This document shows, piece by piece, positions 61,048 through 64,000 of a stretch of 64,000 nucleotides of DNA. Origin of the DNA: Pannonibacter sp. SL95 (GTDB lineage Bacteria; Pseudomonadota; Alphaproteobacteria; Rhizobiales; Stappiaceae). Below the pieces are notes generated by a model. That model was not told the DNA's origin. It made no database searches and saw only the letters and a program-made list of their open reading frames with translations. The translations under genes were made by a program, and so were the position numbers. Within the stretch, counting starts at the first letter, position 1. Each line of letters starts with the position of its first letter. Location: assembly GCF_026672425.1 (NCBI RefSeq), contig NZ_JAPPRC010000004.1, positions 738,501 to 802,500 on the forward strand, given 5' to 3'.

Positions 61048-62082
61048 TCAGCGGAAATACGCCGCTTCCTCCTGCTTCGGGTTGAGTTCGATCTCGCCAC
61101 GACCGGCCATTTCCAGGGCAAGGTCGGTGATCGAGGAACGCGCCTGCAGCACGTCGCGCTGGCCGACGGGCTCGCCGCTCGCCAGTTCGTGTTCGACGAT
61201 GCGCCGGGTGCGCGAGGTCAGCGACGACAGGATCACTTCGCGGAAACTCCGGTCGGTGCCCTTCAGGGCCATGACGATCCGGTCGGTCGGGATCTGGTCG
61301 AAGATCGCCATCCGCGTCCGCGAGTTGAGGTTGATGATGTCGTCGAACGTGAACAGCAGCCCCTTCAGCAGCTCGGCCGACTTCGGCCGCGCTTCGGTCA
61401 GGCTGGTCAGCGCCTCTTCCATGTGGTCGCGGTCCATCTTGTTGAGGATGTCCGCCATGCGGGCGTAGGAGTCTGCCTCCATGCTGCCCGACAGGTTGAG
61501 CATGAAGTCCTCATGCAGCGTCTTTTCGACGTCCCGCATGATTTCCTGCACGATCGCCTTGATCGACAGCATGCGCCGCATCAGCTGGTTGCGCAGCGGC
61601 GGTGGCAGCTGGCTCAGCACCTTGGCCGAGGCGCTGGGCCGGATCTTTGACAGGATCAGGGCCGCAGTCTGCGGATGTTCCTTCATCAGGTAGTTGGCCA
61701 GTACCGTTTCCGAAACGCTGGTGATCCGGTCCCAGATCGAGCGGTTGGAGTTGCCCAGTACGTCCGACATGATGTCGGCCACCTGGTCCTCCGGCAGAAC
61801 GCCCTCCAGCATCTTCTCCACTTCATTGGCGGTGCCGAACAGGGTCGTGCCATTGGAGAACTGGACAATGAAGTCCTCGGCCAGGCGGTCCAGCTCTTCG
61901 GCGGCCACCGTGCCCAGCTGCGCTGCGGCCACGGTGATCATGCGGATCTCTTCCTGGTCGAAGTGCTGCAGCAGCCGCTTGGAACTCGGCTTGCCGAGTG
62001 CCAGCAGCAGGGCAGCCACCTTCTGGGTTCCCTTGAGCGCCCGGGTTGGCAGCATGGTGTTCATGGTCGCACTCGCAATCAT
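61048..62082 (-). CDS. fliG: Flagellar motor switch protein FliG
   Basis: The 344-residue protein has the FliG pattern: KVAALLLALGKPSSKRLLQH at the N-terminus, EHPQTAALILSKIRPSASAK with the EHPQT motif in the middle domain, and a C-terminal torque domain with TFDDIINLNSRTRMAIFDQI. It couples rotor and stator. The ATG at 62082 is chosen; a TTG at 62100 is less likely. It is 26 bp after fliN. Confidence 0.94.
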   Translation of the reverse strand: MIASATMNTMLPTRALKGTQKVAALLLALGKPSSKRLLQHFDQEEIRMITVAAAQLGTVAAEELDRLAEDFIVQFSNGTTLFGTANEVEKMLEGVLPEDQVADIMSDVLGNSNRSIWDRITSVSETVLANYLMKEHPQTAALILSKIRPSASAKVLSQLPPPLRNQLMRRMLSIKAIVQEIMRDVEKTLHEDFMLNLSGSMEADSYARMADILNKMDRDHMEEALTSLTEARPKSAELLKGLLFTFDDIINLNSRTRMAIFDQIPTDRIVMALKGTDRSFREVILSSLTSRTRRIVEHELASGEPVGQRDVLQARSSITDLALEMAGRGEIELNPKQEEAAYFR

Positions 62083-62108
62083 GGGCCTCTGGTCTTTCAA
62101 CGGACGGC

Positions 62109-62501
62109 TCAGGCGTCCAGCAGGCTGTTCTGCGCGCTGATGATTTCCGTCAGCGACACGCCGAAGCGAGAGTTGTCGTCTTCCACGACCACCACTTCAC
62201 CCCGGGCCACAACGCGGCCGTTGACCACGATGTCGACCGGTTCGCCGACGCGGTGATTGAGCGGAATGACGGCGCCACGGCCGAGCTTCAGCAGGTTCGC
62301 CACCAGCATGGTCGCCGAGCCCAGCACCACCTGGATGTTCACCGGGATGCCGAGAATGGTGTCGAGGTTGCGGTCGTCGCCCATCAGGTCTTCCTGGGCA
62401 ATCTTCGCGCCCTTGCGCTCTGCGCTCTCGACCTTGGCGAAATCGGCCTGGCTTGCCGACTTCACGCCGGCGCTGTCGAAGGTCTCGGTGGTCTTGCTCA
62501 T
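62109..62501 (-). CDS. fliN: Flagellar motor switch protein FliN
   Basis: The 130-residue protein has a variable N-terminal part (residues 1-45) and a SpoA (surface presentation of antigens) domain (LDTILGIPVNIQVVLGSATM, VGEPVDIVVNGRVVARGEVV). It forms the C ring with FliM and FliG. It overlaps the upstream gene by 4 bp. Confidence 0.94.
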   Translation of the reverse strand: MSKTTETFDSAGVKSASQADFAKVESAERKGAKIAQEDLMGDDRNLDTILGIPVNIQVVLGSATMLVANLLKLGRGAVIPLNHRVGEPVDIVVNGRVVARGEVVVVEDDNSRFGVSLTEIISAQNSLLDA

Positions 62502-63025
62502 GTCAGGTCATCCTTGCGGTGCATGGAAACGGAACGGAACGGGCCGGTCGGCATGTCGTCGATGCGGTGGACGCGCATCTCGGTCGGGGGCGTCACGCCA
62601 GACAGCAGCGGATCGGTGCGGCGGGCAGCGTCCTTGGAGGAGGCCGCGGCCGGGTCGGTGTCGGAGGGCGTGAACTGGCTTGCGGTCGGGCGGACAGCCA
62701 GTTCGGCTGACAGCTGCTTCAGCTCGGCCTTCAGCACGGACTGCTGGCGCTTGGCCTCGCGGATCAGGCCGTCGATTTCGGCGATGAGGTCGCGGGCATC
62801 ATCCATCCGCGAGCCAAGGGCATTGAGCACCTGGGCGCCGCGCACGTTGATTTCCTGGATCGACACTTCGATGCCGTCGAGGGCGAGGGCCGTCTGGTCG
62901 AACACGCGCTGGTAGTCCGCATGATAGGAGCCAAGCCGCCGCAGTTCGCGGTACATGGTCACCATCTTGACGCTGGTGATCGCAAGCGCGATCAGCAGCA
63001 CCGCATCAACGAGATAGGAGATCAT
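62498..63025 (-). CDS. Flagellar-cluster membrane protein (DUF6468-like)
   Basis: The 175-residue protein has an N-terminal membrane helix (about 4-22, YLVDAVLLIALAITSVKMVT) and a coiled coil (about 30-110), followed by a disordered tail. It corresponds to the DUF6468-type protein often found between fliM and fliN in alphaproteobacteria; family assignment is from layout and memory, not search. The function is unknown. It overlaps fliM by 20 bp and fliN by 4 bp. Confidence 0.7.
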   Translation of the reverse strand: MISYLVDAVLLIALAITSVKMVTMYRELRRLGSYHADYQRVFDQTALALDGIEVSIQEINVRGAQVLNALGSRMDDARDLIAEIDGLIREAKRQQSVLKAELKQLSAELAVRPTASQFTPSDTDPAAASSKDAARRTDPLLSGVTPPTEMRVHRIDDMPTGPFRSVSMHRKDDLT

Positions 63026-63956
63026 CGACGATGTCCCTTTCCAGATGGATCAGGTCCTCGACCTGAAGGGTGTAGGAGCCGTCCAGTTGCCCGAGGCGGC
63101 AGTTGAAGATCGGCTGCTGGTTGCACTCCAGCTTCACCGGGCTGCGCGGCGTCGCCTGCAGCTCGATGACCTGCCCGACCTGCAGATTGGCGATGTCGCC
63201 AAGGCTCATTTCGCGCTCTTCCAGCACGGCCTGCAGCTTCACCTCGGTGCGCTGGATTTCGCTCTGGAAGTGCTGCGTCCACTGCTTGTCGCGGGTGGAC
63301 ATTTCGCCCGACAGAACCTGCGACAGCTTCTGCCGCAGCGGGTTCAGCGTCGAATGCGGCATGACCACGAAGATCTCGCCGCCGCGGCCAATCGCCTGCA
63401 GCAGCAGGCGGGCGATCACGGCCGGATTGTTGCGCCGGCCAATGATGGCAAAGTCCATGCGGCTCTCGACGCGCTCGATCTTGAGCGTCGTCTCGGCAAT
63501 CGGGCTGAAGGATTCCGCCAGCGCCTTTGCAGCCACCTCGAACACCGACCGCGCGATGCGTGTCTCGATCGAGGAGAACGGACGCTCCTCGTCCACCGGC
63601 GGCTCGGTGCCGTCAGCCCCGAACAGAACGTCGATCATCGTGAAGATGAAGTCCCGGTCGAAGCCGATCAGCATGCGGGTGTCGAGTTCCGGCGAATAAA
63701 GCACCGCAACAAGGGCATTCGCCTCATAGACGTCGAGCACGTCGCCGATCCGCTCGTTGTCGATGTTCGACACCGAGATGTAGGACGGCGAGGCCGACTT
63801 CTGGCGCATCGCATCGGCAAACACGCGGGCCATGCGGTCGAACAGCACCGGCAGCATCGGCAGTCGGTCGACGGAGATCCCGGCAGCATCCAGCAGGCGG
63901 TCGGTGATCTGGGCGCGTTCGCTCTGATAGGAAGGGGCGGTGTCCAGCATGGTCAT
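63006..63956 (-). CDS. fliM: Flagellar motor switch protein FliM
   Basis: The 316-residue protein has a CheC-like middle domain (VSNIDNERIGDVLDVYEANA, LFGADGTEPPVDEERPFSSI) and a C-terminal SpoA domain (ANLQVGQVIELQATPRSPVK). The CheY-binding N-terminal LSQDEIDALL motif is not seen, which is normal for several rhizobial FliM proteins. GGGAG lies a few bases before the ATG. The upstream gene is cut by the window end. Confidence 0.93.
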   Translation of the reverse strand: MTMLDTAPSYQSERAQITDRLLDAAGISVDRLPMLPVLFDRMARVFADAMRQKSASPSYISVSNIDNERIGDVLDVYEANALVAVLYSPELDTRMLIGFDRDFIFTMIDVLFGADGTEPPVDEERPFSSIETRIARSVFEVAAKALAESFSPIAETTLKIERVESRMDFAIIGRRNNPAVIARLLLQAIGRGGEIFVVMPHSTLNPLRQKLSQVLSGEMSTRDKQWTQHFQSEIQRTEVKLQAVLEEREMSLGDIANLQVGQVIELQATPRSPVKLECNQQPIFNCRLGQLDGSYTLQVEDLIHLERDIVDDLLSR

Positions 63957-64000
63957 GCGGCTCCCTTCAGATCCTGAACACCTTCGGCTGCATGGCCACC
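63957..64000 (-). other. 3' end of the gene upstream of fliM, unresolved
   Basis: Two leftward frames are open into the window end. One ends GGHAAEGVQDLKGAA with a stop overlapping the fliM start as ATGA; the other ends VAMQPKVFRI a few bases earlier. In rhizobia motA is expected here. The 44 bases are too short to decide. Confidence 0.3.

Noticed and set aside
1-64000. tRNA, rRNA, integrase, insertion-sequence transposase or attachment sites
   Set aside because: None was recognised on reading both strands; the accessory gene at 58438 has no visible integrase or flanking repeat.

Overview
The window is high-GC, densely coded chromosomal DNA from an alphaproteobacterium, most likely of the order Hyphomicrobiales (Rhizobiales). 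The main evidence is the flagellar region: it carries the rhizobial-type motility genes motB, motC and motE, the flagellin regulators flaF and flbT, and a rhizobial gene order (flgB-flgC-fliE-flgG-flgA-flgI-motE-flgH-fliL-fliP, flagellin, fliF-fliH-motB-motC-fliK, flgE-flgK-flgL-flaF-flbT-flgD-fliQ-flhA-fliR, and fliM-fliN-fliG-flhB on the other strand). The ctpA / divergent polysaccharide deacetylase / rppH trio at the left edge is also typical of this order. The genus cannot be fixed from the sequence alone; a Stappia/Pannonibacter-like organism is only a guess.

Positions 1-11,100 hold housekeeping and small-molecule genes. They are ctpA (cut by the window edge), a YibQ-like protein, rppH, queG with a glutathione S-transferase, uppP, a divergent TetR/DoxX pair, azlCD with a divergent XRE-cupin regulator, a secreted alpha/beta hydrolase, and a zeta-class GST (maleylacetoacetate isomerase). 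Positions 11,089-23,670 form an exopolysaccharide locus. It has two GT4 glycosyltransferases, a WecB/TagA transferase, a flippase, a polymerase/ligase, a GumC/Wzz-like copolymerase whose kinase domain has degenerated, a polysaccharide deacetylase, a GH5 glycosidase and a tandem alpha/beta hydrolase. It is read from two AT-rich divergent promoter regions. Positions 23,776-32,486 carry cobalamin genes (cobA, cobB, cbiG/cobE), a DUF2946/PepSY membrane pair, an AhpD-like protein, an ACT-domain regulator and an Hsp70-family protein.

Positions 32,707-64,000 are a nearly complete flagellar cluster. Transcription is rightward up to 58,277, and a second block (flhB, fliG, fliN, a DUF6468-like gene, fliM) runs leftward. 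Two flagellar genes, the fliH-like gene and flgE, are each broken by one extra base, giving +1 frameshifts whose downstream halves are clearly intact. This means either recent inactivation or sequence error. Two copies of a roughly 105-bp paired palindrome sit just before the flagellin gene and the hook operon. The flagellin leader has three consecutive hairpins, the last of which covers its ribosome-binding site.

The clearest accessory element is at 58,300-59,390, at the point where the two flagellar blocks converge. A near-consensus sigma70 promoter is followed within about 80 bp by a strong intrinsic terminator, which suggests a small RNA or an attenuated leader. Next comes a low-GC gene whose product appears to fuse an N-terminal NYN (PIN-like) nuclease domain to a C-terminal DUF2384 (MbcA/ParS/Xre toxin-binding) domain. 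I regard this as the best candidate for an undescribed system in the window.
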